Positions 24,184 to 31,674 of a stretch of DNA of 46,138 nt are shown here, piece by piece; position 1 is the first letter of the stretch; each line of letters starts with the position of its first letter. This DNA comes from JADFMN01 sp964529975. GTDB taxonomy: Bacteria; Armatimonadota; Fimbriimonadia; Fimbriimonadales; Fimbriimonadaceae. The notes below the pieces were generated by a model, which saw nothing but the letters and a program-made list of their open reading frames with translations, ran no database searches and was not told the DNA's origin. The stretch covers positions 1 through 46,138 of the forward strand of contig CAZGXW010000014.1 of the NCBI GenBank assembly GCA_964529975.1. Direction: 5' to 3'. Made by a program: the position numbers and the translations under genes.

Positions 24184-24218
24184 GGGTCTAGGGTCAAGGG
24201 TCTGGGGTCCAGGTTCAA
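24184..24218 (+). repeat. Tandem heptamer repeat with G-run every 7 bp
   Basis: Five consecutive 7-mers: GGGTCTA, GGGTCAA, GGGTCTG, GGGTCCA, GGTTCAA. The unit GGGTCNN keeps its phase for at least four copies, and the four G-runs also fit a quadruplex motif. It lies in the 164-bp divergent spacer between rpmE2 and ppdK, the longest intergenic region here. Confidence 0.7.
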
Positions 24219-24305
24219 ACTGGCTGGTAGACTCGGCTGTATTCCAGACTCCGTTCGCCGACGTTGCCGTGCGGGCGTCTTGCACAACCGCATAGGACAC
24301 CGAGA

Positions 24306-26975
24306 ATGAGCGAGAAGCGAGTCTATTTGTTCCGCGACGGCAACGCCACGATGCGCGACCTCCTTGGGGGCAAGGGCGCAAACCTGGCCGAGATGACCAA
24401 CATCGGGCTGCCGGTCCCGCCGGGATTCACGATCACGACCCAGGTCTGCACCGACTACTACGCGAACGGGGGCGAACTCCCCGGCGGGCTCATGGGCGAT
24501 GTAATGAAGGCCCTGTCCGACGTCGAAGGGGCCCTGGGCAAGAAGTTCGGCGACCCCTCCAACCCGCTGCTTGTCTCCGTCCGCTCGGGCGCAAAGTTCT
24601 CGATGCCCGGAATGATGGACACGGTCCTCAACCTTGGGCTGAACGACGCCACGGTCGAGGCTCTGGTCAAGGTCACCGACCCTCGGTTCGTGTGGGACAG
24701 TTACCGTCGCCTGATCATGATGCTCAGCGACGTCGCGTATTCGGACAAGTACGAAGGGGTGAGCAAGCACGACTTCGAGCACCTCTTCGCCGACCTGAAG
24801 AAGGAGAAGGGCGTCAAGGGCGATCTGGAGGTCGATGCCGAGGGCTTGAAGGAACTGTGCCGCCGCTACGAGGCGCACGTGATGAAGGCGACGGGCTCGC
24901 CGTTCCCCCAAGACCCGCTTGTGCAGTTGCAGGCCGCGATCGAAGCCGTGTTCCGAAGTTGGAACAACGAGCGTGCGATCATCTACCGACGCCGTGAGAA
25001 GATCCCTGACGAGATCGGTACTGCCGTCAACGTACAGGCGCTGGTGTTCGGCACCCTCGGCGACGACTGCGGCACTGGCGTCGCCTTCACTCGAAACGCG
25101 GCGACCGGCGAGAACCACGTGTTCGGCGAGTACTTAATGAACGCCCAGGGCGAAGACGTCGTCGCGGGCGTGCGAACTCCTGTGCCGATCGACGAACTGG
25201 CCAAACAAGACCCGAAGCTCTACAAGGAGTTCACAGACGTGTGCGACAAGTTGGAAGCGCACTACAAGGACATGCAGGACATCGAGTTCACGATCGAACA
25301 CGGTAAGTTGTTCATCCTGCAATGTAGAACGGGCAAGCGCACTGGCCCCGCCGCGATCAAGATCTGCGTCGATCAAGTCGGTGAAGGGCTGATCACGAAG
25401 AACGAGGCCGTCAATCGCGTCGATCCCGAACTCCTCAACCACTGCCTCCTGCCTGTGATCGCGCCCGGCACGAAGTACAACGTAATCGCGAAGGGGCTCC
25501 CTGCGGGACCCGGTGCAGCGACCGGTGTCGCCGTGTTCGACGCGCACACGGCGGCGGAACTCGGCAAAGGTGGAAAGGGCCAGCGCGTGATCCTTGTCCG
25601 GGCAGAGACTTCCCCCGACGACTTGAAAGGGATGCTTGCCGCACAAGGCGTGCTTACCGAAAAGGGGGGCATGACTTCACACGCCGCGCTCGTTGCGCGC
25701 GGGTTTGGCATCCCGACCGTCGCCGGGTGTAGCGACATCTCTGTCGACGCCAAAGCGAAGCAGTTCACGGTCGGCGGCCGCACGATCAAGGAAGGCGACC
25801 TGATCTCGTTGAACGGTTCGCTCGGCGAGGTGATCGACGGCGAAGTGCCAGTCGAAGAGCCGAAGATGACGGGTGACTTCGAGACGTTCATGTCGTGGGC
25901 CGACGACGCGCGGAAACTGCGTGTGCGCACGAACGCCGACACGCCCGAGGACACCGCTCTCGCGATACGCTTTGGGGCGGAAGGCATTGGCCTCTGTCGA
26001 ACCGAGCACATGTTTTTCGAAGGCGAGCGGCGCCCTGTCGTGCAGCGCATGATCCTCGCGGACTCTGACGCCGAGCGGCAGAAAGCGCTCGACGAACTGC
26101 TCGTATTCCAACGCGAGGACTTCGCCGGCATCTTCCGGTCCCTGAACGGCCTTCCTGCGACGATCCGACTGATCGACCCGCCGCTCCACGAGTTCCTTCC
26201 CTCCCTCGAGGGGCTGATCGCGGAGACTGCAGTCCTTCACTCACAGGGCAAGAGCGACCCGGCGAAAGAGCAGTTGCTCAAAGCCGTCGAAACGATGCAC
26301 GAGATCAACCCGATGATGGGGTTGCGCGGCTGTCGCCTCTCCATCGTGTTCCCACAGATCGTCGAGATGCAGACTCGCGCAATCCTTGAGGGCGCTGCTG
26401 TGGTCATCAAATCAGGCGGCAAGGCTGTGCCTGAGATCATGATCCCGCTCGTCGGACACGTCAACGAACTGCGGTTCGTGCGAGAAAGGCTGGAGGCGAC
26501 TGCGAAACAGGTCGTGAAGGAGCAAGGCGTCGAAATCCCGTACATGTTCGGCACGATGATTGAGGTGCCGCGTGGCGCGATCACTGCCGACGAGATCGCT
26601 GCAGAGGCGGAGTTCTTCTCGTTCGGCACGAACGACCTGACGCAAATGACGTTTGGGTTCTCACGCGACGACAGCGACCGCTTCTTGAAGCCTTACGTTG
26701 CTTCGAAGATCTTGCCCGGCGACCCGTTCGAGTCGATCGACCAGAACGGCGTGGGCGTGCTGATGGAGATGGCGTGCACCAAGGGTCGGGGCGTGAAGCC
26801 CGGGCTGAAACTTGGCATTTGCGGCGAGCACGGCGGGGAACCGACGTCGATCGCTTTCTGCCACAAGATCGGGCTCGACTATGTGTCGTGCTCGCCTTAC
26901 CGCGTACCCAGTGCGCGGCTAGCGGCACCCCAGGCCGCGCTACGAGAGAAGGTCGCCGTGACCCTGGATCGGTGA
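24306..26975 (+). CDS. ppdK: Pyruvate, phosphate dikinase
   Basis: PPDK interconverts pyruvate, ATP and phosphate with PEP, AMP and pyrophosphate. At 889 residues it is full length. The N-terminal nucleotide-binding domain opens with LFRDGNATMRDLLGGKGANLAEM. The central swivelling domain carries the catalytic His459 with the neighbouring regulatory Thr in GGMTSHAALVARGFG. The C-terminal PEP/pyruvate barrel has GLCRTEHMFF, SFGTNDLTQMTFGFSRDD and the catalytic Cys in LGICGEHGGEP. It probably runs in the gluconeogenic direction, or in pyrophosphate-linked glycolysis. The ATG follows a weak TAGGAC element at 7 nt. A hairpin with a T-tract follows the stop. Confidence 0.97.
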   Translation: MSEKRVYLFRDGNATMRDLLGGKGANLAEMTNIGLPVPPGFTITTQVCTDYYANGGELPGGLMGDVMKALSDVEGALGKKFGDPSNPLLVSVRSGAKFSMPGMMDTVLNLGLNDATVEALVKVTDPRFVWDSYRRLIMMLSDVAYSDKYEGVSKHDFEHLFADLKKEKGVKGDLEVDAEGLKELCRRYEAHVMKATGSPFPQDPLVQLQAAIEAVFRSWNNERAIIYRRREKIPDEIGTAVNVQALVFGTLGDDCGTGVAFTRNAATGENHVFGEYLMNAQGEDVVAGVRTPVPIDELAKQDPKLYKEFTDVCDKLEAHYKDMQDIEFTIEHGKLFILQCRTGKRTGPAAIKICVDQVGEGLITKNEAVNRVDPELLNHCLLPVIAPGTKYNVIAKGLPAGPGAATGVAVFDAHTAAELGKGGKGQRVILVRAETSPDDLKGMLAAQGVLTEKGGMTSHAALVARGFGIPTVAGCSDISVDAKAKQFTVGGRTIKEGDLISLNGSLGEVIDGEVPVEEPKMTGDFETFMSWADDARKLRVRTNADTPEDTALAIRFGAEGIGLCRTEHMFFEGERRPVVQRMILADSDAERQKALDELLVFQREDFAGIFRSLNGLPATIRLIDPPLHEFLPSLEGLIAETAVLHSQGKSDPAKEQLLKAVETMHEINPMMGLRGCRLSIVFPQIVEMQTRAILEGAAVVIKSGGKAVPEIMIPLVGHVNELRFVRERLEATAKQVVKEQGVEIPYMFGTMIEVPRGAITADEIAAEAEFFSFGTNDLTQMTFGFSRDDSDRFLKPYVASKILPGDPFESIDQNGVGVLMEMACTKGRGVKPGLKLGICGEHGGEPTSIAFCHKIGLDYVSCSPYRVPSARLAAPQAALREKVAVTLDR

Positions 26976-26980
26976 GTTTG

Positions 26981-27017
26981 AGCCTGCCCCGACCCCGTCG
27001 GGACAGGCTGCAACTTT
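26981..27017 (+). terminator. Terminator of ppdK
   Basis: AGCCTGCCCCGAC, loop CCC, then GTCGGGACAGGCT: a 13-bp stem with one C-A mismatch, starting 5 nt after the stop codon and followed after 4 nt by a short T-tract (27015-27018). Confidence 0.7.
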
Positions 27018-27046
27018 TGCAACAGTATTTCCCGCATCTGTTGTAA
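27017..27046 (+). promoter_or_regulatory. Inverted repeat overlapping the lipoprotein-pair promoter
   Basis: TTGCAACAG and CTGTTGTAA form 9-bp arms with one mismatch, with equivalent points 21 bp (two helical turns) apart. The right arm overlaps the -10-like hexamer at 27044, so it is a candidate operator for a dimeric repressor. Confidence 0.4.
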
Positions 27047-27049
27047 TCT
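27044..27049 (+). promoter_or_regulatory. -10-like hexamer for the tandem lipoprotein genes
   Basis: TAATCT, 6 nt before the ATG at 27056. Confidence 0.45.
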
Positions 27050-27055
27050 GTGTGT

Positions 27056-27619
27056 ATGGTCAGGGTCTTCACTGTCATGCTTGCTCTGGTCGCCGTTGCC
27101 GGGTGTGTCGGTCCGCTCGGACTGACGAACCGGCCCTATAAGCTGGAAAAAGACTTCGAAAAGCACCCGAGGCTTTCCGCCGAGGTGAAGAAGGGTGAGG
27201 GGTTCGTTGTCTATGAGGGGCTGCCGCATCAAGACAAGGAACAGGAACTCTTCGAAAAGGAACTCAAGACGAAGAAGACGATCGAGATAGACGACTTCTC
27301 GTTCTACGCGGAGCCCATCGAGATCACGGAGGAAGACGCACAGGCGTTGCTCGAGATGCACGCGTCCACTGAGAACGTGAGCGCGCTGAAGCAGGACGCA
27401 CCCTGCGGAAAGTTCCACCCGGATTTTGCGCTTGTCGGAACCGTCAATGGCAAAAGGTCTGCGATCCATTTCTGCTTCGGATGCGGCGAAGTGCTGACGA
27501 TCGTCGGCGACGAGAAGATGTTTAGCGACATGACGCAAGCCGGCGAGGACAACCTCGGCGGCGCGCTCTGGAAGTACGCCAAGAACCGTCCGCCAAGACA
27601 GAAAGAACGGTTGTGGTGA
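27056..27619 (+). CDS. Putative Cys-motif lipoprotein, paralogue 1
   Basis: A 187-residue envelope protein of no family that I recognise. The signal MVRVFTVMLALVAVAGC ends in a lipobox with Cys17. It shares an ordered set of motifs with the next gene: VYEGLPH near residue 52, K-x-TIEI and FYA near 75-85, then CGKFHPD (Cys117, His121, Asp123), and CFGCGE (Cys140, Cys143), ending with LWKYAKNRP. The Cys/His pattern (C-G-x-F-H-P-D followed by C-F-G-C-G-E) could bind a metal or form disulfides in the periplasm; this is inference. It overlaps the second paralogue by GTGA. Confidence 0.75.
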   Translation: MVRVFTVMLALVAVAGCVGPLGLTNRPYKLEKDFEKHPRLSAEVKKGEGFVVYEGLPHQDKEQELFEKELKTKKTIEIDDFSFYAEPIEITEEDAQALLEMHASTENVSALKQDAPCGKFHPDFALVGTVNGKRSAIHFCFGCGEVLTIVGDEKMFSDMTQAGEDNLGGALWKYAKNRPPRQKERLW

Positions 27620-28163
27620 GGCTGTCCTCAGTTTCGCGGCTTTGGGCTTTGGCCCTCGTCGCTAGCCTTGTTGCCTGCCAGGATGGTGGAGAACTGGCTC
27701 CTGAGGACCAAGCAATCGCAGACTCGTTCGAGTTCTTCAATGAGTTTTCCGACATTGTCGTGAAGCACGATTCGGTGACGGTCTACGAGGGGCTCCCTCA
27801 CGACATGTTTGAAGCCGAACTGCTGAACCAAGAGAAGTCGAGCAAGCCGACCATCGAGATCGAGGGGTATTGGTTCTACGCGTCTCCGCTTGACATGAAG
27901 CAGGACGACTTGAGCGAACTCTTAGACCTCCTCGAGTCGCGCAGGAACTTTCGGACATACCAGGGCGCGAAGGCGTGCGGTGGATTCCACCCCGACTACG
28001 CGGCGGTGTTTGCGGTCGGCCACGACGAAATGAGCGCGCTGCTCTGCTTTGGCTGCGGCGAGATGCAAGCCTTCTTCCGCGGGAAGACCCTGTACTGCGA
28101 AATGTCGGATAGAGGAGTGGGGCGATTGAAAGAACTACTTTGGAAGTACCAGGTCAATCGCCC
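27616..28163 (+). CDS. Putative Cys-motif lipoprotein, paralogue 2 (3' end in assembly gap)
   Basis: A tandem paralogue of the gene just upstream, starting with a GTG that overlaps its stop. The signal RLSSVSRLWALALVASLVAC ends in a lipobox with Cys21. It repeats VYEGLPH, PTIEIEGYWFYA, ACGGFHPDYAAV, LCFGCGEMQAF and LWKYQVNRP in the same order. The first copy has only 8 residues after NRP, so probably only a short tail is lost in the run of N. Reading on through the N to the next segment would fuse it to an unrelated membrane protein and is an artefact. Function is unknown. Confidence 0.75.
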
Positions 28164-28263
28164 NNNNNNNNNNNNNNNNNNNNNNNNNNNNNNNNNNNNN
28201 NNNNNNNNNNNNNNNNNNNNNNNNNNNNNNNNNNNNNNNNNNNNNNNNNNNNNNNNNNNNNNN
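28164..28263. other. Assembly gap (100 N)
   Basis: One hundred undetermined bases, a conventional scaffold-gap size, so the true length is unknown. It removes the end of the second lipoprotein gene and the start of the next gene. Confidence 0.99.
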
Positions 28264-28545
28264 GTGTTCTTGTTCCTTGGATTCTTCATTGGGTTCTTGT
28301 CGAACTTGCTGCAGAACCTTGGGTCGAGTGAGTTCGACCTCCCTGTGCTTGGACAGATGCTCGCCTTCGCGCTGTGGATGGTCGGCTGCATCCGCATTGC
28401 GCAGAGCAAAGGATATTCGCAATGGTACGGAGCCCTTGGCCTGCTGTGCTTGATCGGCTTGATCGTGCTCATCGTCATCCCGGACAAGTGGGTCGAGGAT
28501 GCGATCGAGTCTCCAACGAACTATCCGCGGTATCCACAGCCGTAG
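28264..28545 (+). CDS. C-terminal part of a membrane protein (5' end in gap)
   Basis: The 93 visible residues hold three hydrophobic segments (FLFLGFFIGFLSNLL, LPVLGQMLAFALWMVGCI and YGALGLLCLIGLIVLIVIP) and a short polar tail ending in YPRYPQP. The motif RIAQSKGYSQWYGALGLL is of the kind seen in small membrane proteins that mark an intracellular loop before a last helix. No family is recognised. Its start, and whether it shares a transcript with the lipoprotein pair, are hidden by the gap. Confidence 0.6.
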   Translation: MFLFLGFFIGFLSNLLQNLGSSEFDLPVLGQMLAFALWMVGCIRIAQSKGYSQWYGALGLLCLIGLIVLIVIPDKWVEDAIESPTNYPRYPQP

Positions 28546-28596
28546 CCCATTCGCAGGTCCGGTATGAAGTCCATGCTCTTCCTGATATGCGCTCGG

Positions 28597-28602
28597 TACC
28601 AT
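28597..28602 (+). promoter_or_regulatory. -10-like hexamer for the P-loop kinase gene
   Basis: TACCAT, 7 nt before the ATG at 28610. Confidence 0.45.
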
Positions 28603-28609
28603 CGGTGAA

Positions 28610-29152
28610 ATGCGCAAGGTGTTCGTACGGGGTACGACGGGGAGCGGCAAGTCGACGCTCGCCCGCGCCCTCGCTGAGCGGCTTGGCGTCGAGCACGTCG
28701 AGATGGACGCCATCCACCACCTGCCAAAGTGGACAGAGCGGCCGCGCGAGGAGACCAAAGCGATCGTCGAAAAGATCGTCCAACGCGATGGTTGGGTGGT
28801 CGACGGGAACTATTCGTTCGCAACCGACGAGCAACTGGCGAGGGCCGACTGTGTCGTGTGGATGGACTTCGCCTTCCCCGTAGTGTTCGGACGGCTGCTT
28901 CGGCGCACGATCCACCGAGGATGGAAGAAGGAAGAGCTTTGGCATGGGAATACGGAATCGCTCCGAACCGCGTTCTTCTCGCGCGAGAGCATCCTGCTCT
29001 GGTGCATCAAAACGCACTGGAAGAACAGGCGGAAGTGCAAACTGACCCAGCGAACGTTGAATGGTTCAGGTGTGGAATTCATCCGTCTCATGTCGCCGTT
29101 GCAGGCCGATCTTTGGTTGGAGAGCGTCGAGCGCGAGGCTTCGCGCGTCTAG
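28610..29152 (+). CDS. P-loop nucleotide kinase-like protein (topology-modulation/FlaR type)
   Basis: A 180-residue adenylate-kinase-like NTPase. The Walker A motif is GTTGSGKSTLA near residues 8-18, followed by MDAIHHLPKW and WVVDGNYS, which are typical of the family annotated as topology modulation protein or FlaR. The second half has a Walker-B-like CVVWMDFAFPVVFGRLLRRT and many Arg/Lys residues, as in the kinase LID region. Substrate is unknown; small nucleotide or other metabolite phosphorylation is likely. It has its own -10 and is followed 11 nt later by an unrelated small gene. Confidence 0.82.
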   Translation: MRKVFVRGTTGSGKSTLARALAERLGVEHVEMDAIHHLPKWTERPREETKAIVEKIVQRDGWVVDGNYSFATDEQLARADCVVWMDFAFPVVFGRLLRRTIHRGWKKEELWHGNTESLRTAFFSRESILLWCIKTHWKNRRKCKLTQRTLNGSGVEFIRLMSPLQADLWLESVEREASRV

Positions 29153-29163
29153 ACCATCGACAC

Positions 29164-29592
29164 ATGGTCGAGGTGTTCTCCAGCGAAGACGAGTTGGACG
29201 ATCTCATGTCGCGCGTGCGCACCGCGTCGATCCCGAACGACGAGTTCTCGCACCGGTACCACCTGGCGATGGCGTCTGTCATCGTCTTCGAGGGCGGCGG
29301 CCTTGACGAAATCCGCGCGTCTATCGTTGCCTTGAACGAAGCAAACAAGATCGAACAGACGCCGACCGGCGGCTATCACGAGACGATCACGGTGGCTTGG
29401 CACCGCTTGGTCCGATCGCACCTCGCTTCCCTTCCGGTGGAGGCGCCGCGCCTTCTCGCGGTGAACAGCGTTTTGCACGAGTTCCAGGACAAGTTCGTCC
29501 TTCTGCGCCACTACTCCCGCGACCGCCTCATGTCGTGGGAGGCAAGAAAGGGGTTTGTCGATCCAGACGTCTCGCCCCTCCCGGGCCCATAA
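29164..29592 (+). CDS. Conserved protein with FSHRYHL / YHETIT motifs
   Basis: A 142-residue soluble protein. The motifs FSHRYHLAMASVIV (residues about 27-40) and GGYHETITVAWHRLV (about 70-85) are the marks of a widespread uncharacterised helical family in which a first His-rich helix and a YHETIT helix recur together; I know no experimental function. A Walker or other nucleotide site is absent. The ATG lies 11 nt after the kinase stop. The stop codon TAA is embedded in the -10-like CATAAT of corA, so termination and the next promoter share bases. Confidence 0.65.
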   Translation: MVEVFSSEDELDDLMSRVRTASIPNDEFSHRYHLAMASVIVFEGGGLDEIRASIVALNEANKIEQTPTGGYHETITVAWHRLVRSHLASLPVEAPRLLAVNSVLHEFQDKFVLLRHYSRDRLMSWEARKGFVDPDVSPLPGP

Positions 29593-29593
29593 T
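29588..29593 (+). promoter_or_regulatory. -10-like hexamer for corA
   Basis: CATAAT, 6 nt before the GTG at 29600, containing the stop codon of the upstream gene. Confidence 0.45.
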
Positions 29594-29599
29594 AGGCAC

Positions 29600-30706
29600 G
29601 TGATTTCGCCGAAGAGGCTGATCCGCAACGTGCGCCGGCTGACGCGGCTGATCGTTCCGGCGACAACTGAGAGACCCGGCTCGTCTCCGGGAATCGTCGT
29701 CACCGCGCCGGAGGCGTTTGCGCCCACAATCGACGTCATCGGCTTCGGGCCCGATGGCGTGGACGAGGGCAAAGGGGTCTCGCTCGCGGAGTGCGAGCCG
29801 TACCTTGCCAAGTGGCCGTTCGTGTGGATCGACGTTAGCGGCCTCGGCGACGCAGCGCTCATCGAGTCGATAGGCAAACGGTTCGATATCCACGGGCTGA
29901 CGCTCGAGGACATTGCAAACACGTCTCAGCGCGCCAAGATCGAGGACTTTGACTCTTATCTGTACATCGTGTGCCGGTCAGCGGACCTGACGGACCGCGG
30001 CCTGTTCGTTGAACAGATGAGCCTGGTCGTCACGGCAAAGGTGCTCATCACGTTTCAAGAAGAGCCCGGCGACTGCTTTGGCGCCGTGCGCGAGCGGTTG
30101 CGGCGCGGTCGTGGGCACATGAGAACGCAGGGCACGGGCTATCTGACGTACGCGCTGCTCGACGCGGTCGTAGACAGTTACTTCCCTGTCGTCGAGCGCC
30201 TCGGCGACGAACTGGAGAGAATTGAGGAGCGCCTGTTGCTAAGACCGAACGAGGACGACGTCGCGTCGATCCACTCCGTCAAGCGCGATCTGCTGATTTT
30301 GCGGCGTTCGATCTGGCCGCACCGCGAGGCGCTAGCCTCCCTGGCGCGCGACGACTATCCGCTCTTTTCGCACGAAGTACAAAAGTTCATGCGCGACGCG
30401 TACGACCACGTCATCCAAATCACTGACATTGTCGAGACGTATCGCGAAGTCTGCGCGGACCTTCGCGAACTTTACTTGTCCTCGGTCAGCAACCGTATGA
30501 ACGAAGTGATGAAAGTCCTCACGATCATCGCCACGATCTTCATTCCGCTCACCTTCATCGTCGGCGTGTACGGCATGAACTTCGACTATATGCCAGAGTT
30601 GCGGATGCACAACGGCTATCTCGTGACCTGGATCGTGATGCTCGCGATCACGGTCGGAATGTTGGTCTGGTTCGTGAGGAACGGTTGGATTGGTCGGCGA
30701 AAGTAG
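29600..30706 (+). CDS. corA: CorA-family magnesium/cobalt channel
   Basis: A 368-residue pentameric divalent-cation channel. The large N-terminal cytoplasmic domain includes the WIDVSGLGD strand and the LTLEDIANTSQRAKIEDFDSYLYIV segment. Two C-terminal helices follow, the first (TIIATIFIPLTFIVGVYGMNF) ending in the obligatory YGMNF pore motif and the second near 340-360, ending with a basic tail (GWIGRRK). A GTG start is used because a -10 hexamer lies 6 nt upstream. The stop abuts the stop of the convergent glycosylase gene with no base between. Confidence 0.95.
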   Translation: MISPKRLIRNVRRLTRLIVPATTERPGSSPGIVVTAPEAFAPTIDVIGFGPDGVDEGKGVSLAECEPYLAKWPFVWIDVSGLGDAALIESIGKRFDIHGLTLEDIANTSQRAKIEDFDSYLYIVCRSADLTDRGLFVEQMSLVVTAKVLITFQEEPGDCFGAVRERLRRGRGHMRTQGTGYLTYALLDAVVDSYFPVVERLGDELERIEERLLLRPNEDDVASIHSVKRDLLILRRSIWPHREALASLARDDYPLFSHEVQKFMRDAYDHVIQITDIVETYREVCADLRELYLSSVSNRMNEVMKVLTIIATIFIPLTFIVGVYGMNFDYMPELRMHNGYLVTWIVMLAITVGMLVWFVRNGWIGRRK

Positions 30707-31612
30707 TCACTCACCGACCATTTCTTCGATGGTCTTGGGCCAGTCGTCTTTGAGGAGGCGCGAGAGCGATCTGTCTGCCAGCACTCGCCCCTCGTTCTGA
30801 CACTTCGCGCAGTAGTTTGTCTCGTTCTCGGCATAACTGATTCGTTGGATCGGATTGCCACAGACCGGGCAAGGCTTGCCGAACTTGCCGTGAGCCGCGA
30901 AGTCCGGGCGGAACGCGGTCACCTCGCCGCGGCCCGGGAACCTGTCGCCGAACTCTTGTCGCAACTTGGAGGTCCAATCTTCGAGCGTCCGCTTTGCGGC
31001 CGTGAAAAGTCGCTCGGTCTCTTGCTTGTCGAGCTGTTGCGTAAGCCTTAGCGGCGACAAGCGGGCGGCGTGCAGGATCTCGTCGCTATAGGCGTTGCCA
31101 ATGCCGCTGAACGTGCGCGGGTTGGTGAGGGCGCGCTTCAGCGTGTGGTTCCCTTTCGTCAGAGCGGCCGCGAACTGCTCCAGTGTGCAAGTGAGCGGAT
31201 CTATGCCGCCTGGGTCGTGCTTCTCCAGCGTCTCGCGCGTTCGAACGATGTGCAACGACGCGCGCTTCTTGCTGCTTGCTTCGGTGAGCACGAGGTGGCC
31301 GTTCTCGAAGTGTAACACAGCGAGAGTCGCCTTTCCTGCGGGCTTGATGGACTTTGGTCGGCCCTCCCCCCAGAGTAGGCGGCCAGCGATCATGAGGTGG
31401 ATGACCAGGAAGAGGTCGCCTTCTAGCGCAATCACAATCCGCTTTCCGATGCGCTCGACATCCACTACGCGCTTTCCTTCGATCGCTTGGACCGGGGGAT
31501 CGAACGTCCGCAACACAAACGGGCTTGCGAGCGCCACTCGCTCTATGAGTCGACCCTGGGTTCGAGCCTTGATCGCCTCGCAATAGATGGTCACATCGGG
31601 CAGTTCAGGCAC
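30707..31612 (-). CDS. mutM: Fpg/Nei-family DNA glycosylase
   Basis: A base-excision repair enzyme of 301 residues that removes oxidised bases and cuts the abasic site. The N-terminal Pro2 nucleophile and Glu3 are in PELPDVTIY, where the fifth residue is Asp instead of the more common Glu. HLMIAGRLLWGE, the helix-two-turn-helix (NPRTFSGIGNAYSDEIL) and a C-terminal zinc finger (CPVCGNPIQRI then YCAKCQ) are present. It could act on 8-oxoguanine (MutM) or oxidised pyrimidines (Nei); the motifs lean to the MutM side. The GTG start follows a TAAACT by 7 nt, and no sense-strand ribosome binding site exists. Confidence 0.88.
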   Translation of the reverse strand: MPELPDVTIYCEAIKARTQGRLIERVALASPFVLRTFDPPVQAIEGKRVVDVERIGKRIVIALEGDLFLVIHLMIAGRLLWGEGRPKSIKPAGKATLAVLHFENGHLVLTEASSKKRASLHIVRTRETLEKHDPGGIDPLTCTLEQFAAALTKGNHTLKRALTNPRTFSGIGNAYSDEILHAARLSPLRLTQQLDKQETERLFTAAKRTLEDWTSKLRQEFGDRFPGRGEVTAFRPDFAAHGKFGKPCPVCGNPIQRISYAENETNYCAKCQNEGRVLADRSLSRLLKDDWPKTIEEMVGE

Positions 31613-31619
31613 AAGGAGG

Positions 31620-31625
31620 AGTTTA
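31620..31625 (-). promoter_or_regulatory. -10-like hexamer for the glycosylase gene
   Basis: TAAACT on the minus strand, 7 nt before the GTG at 31612. The spacer is CCTCCTT in the sense direction, the opposite of a Shine-Dalgarno. Confidence 0.5.
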
Positions 31626-31674
31626 TTCTGAACCTCACGGCGTACTGAACGTCGTAGCCAACTGGAGGGAAGAT

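Noticed and set aside
24209..24223. CCAGGTTCAAACTGG resembling a tRNA T-arm
   Set aside because: No acceptor, D-arm or anticodon arm can be built around it; it is the end of the heptamer repeat.
24138..25118. Open frame of 326 codons on the minus strand inside ppdK
   Set aside because: Low-complexity Arg/Val/Leu translation antisense to a clearly coding, conserved gene.
27613..28545. One long reading frame running through the N gap, joining the second lipoprotein to a membrane segment
   Set aside because: The frame is open only because N has no stop codon; the sequence after the gap matches nothing in the paralogue, whose expected end (LWKYxxNRP plus a few residues) falls at the gap edge.
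31613..31621. AAGGAGGAG on the plus strand as a ribosome binding site for a small gene
   Set aside because: The only nearby frame has six codons; the sequence is better explained as the leaderless spacer and -10 region of the opposite mutM gene.
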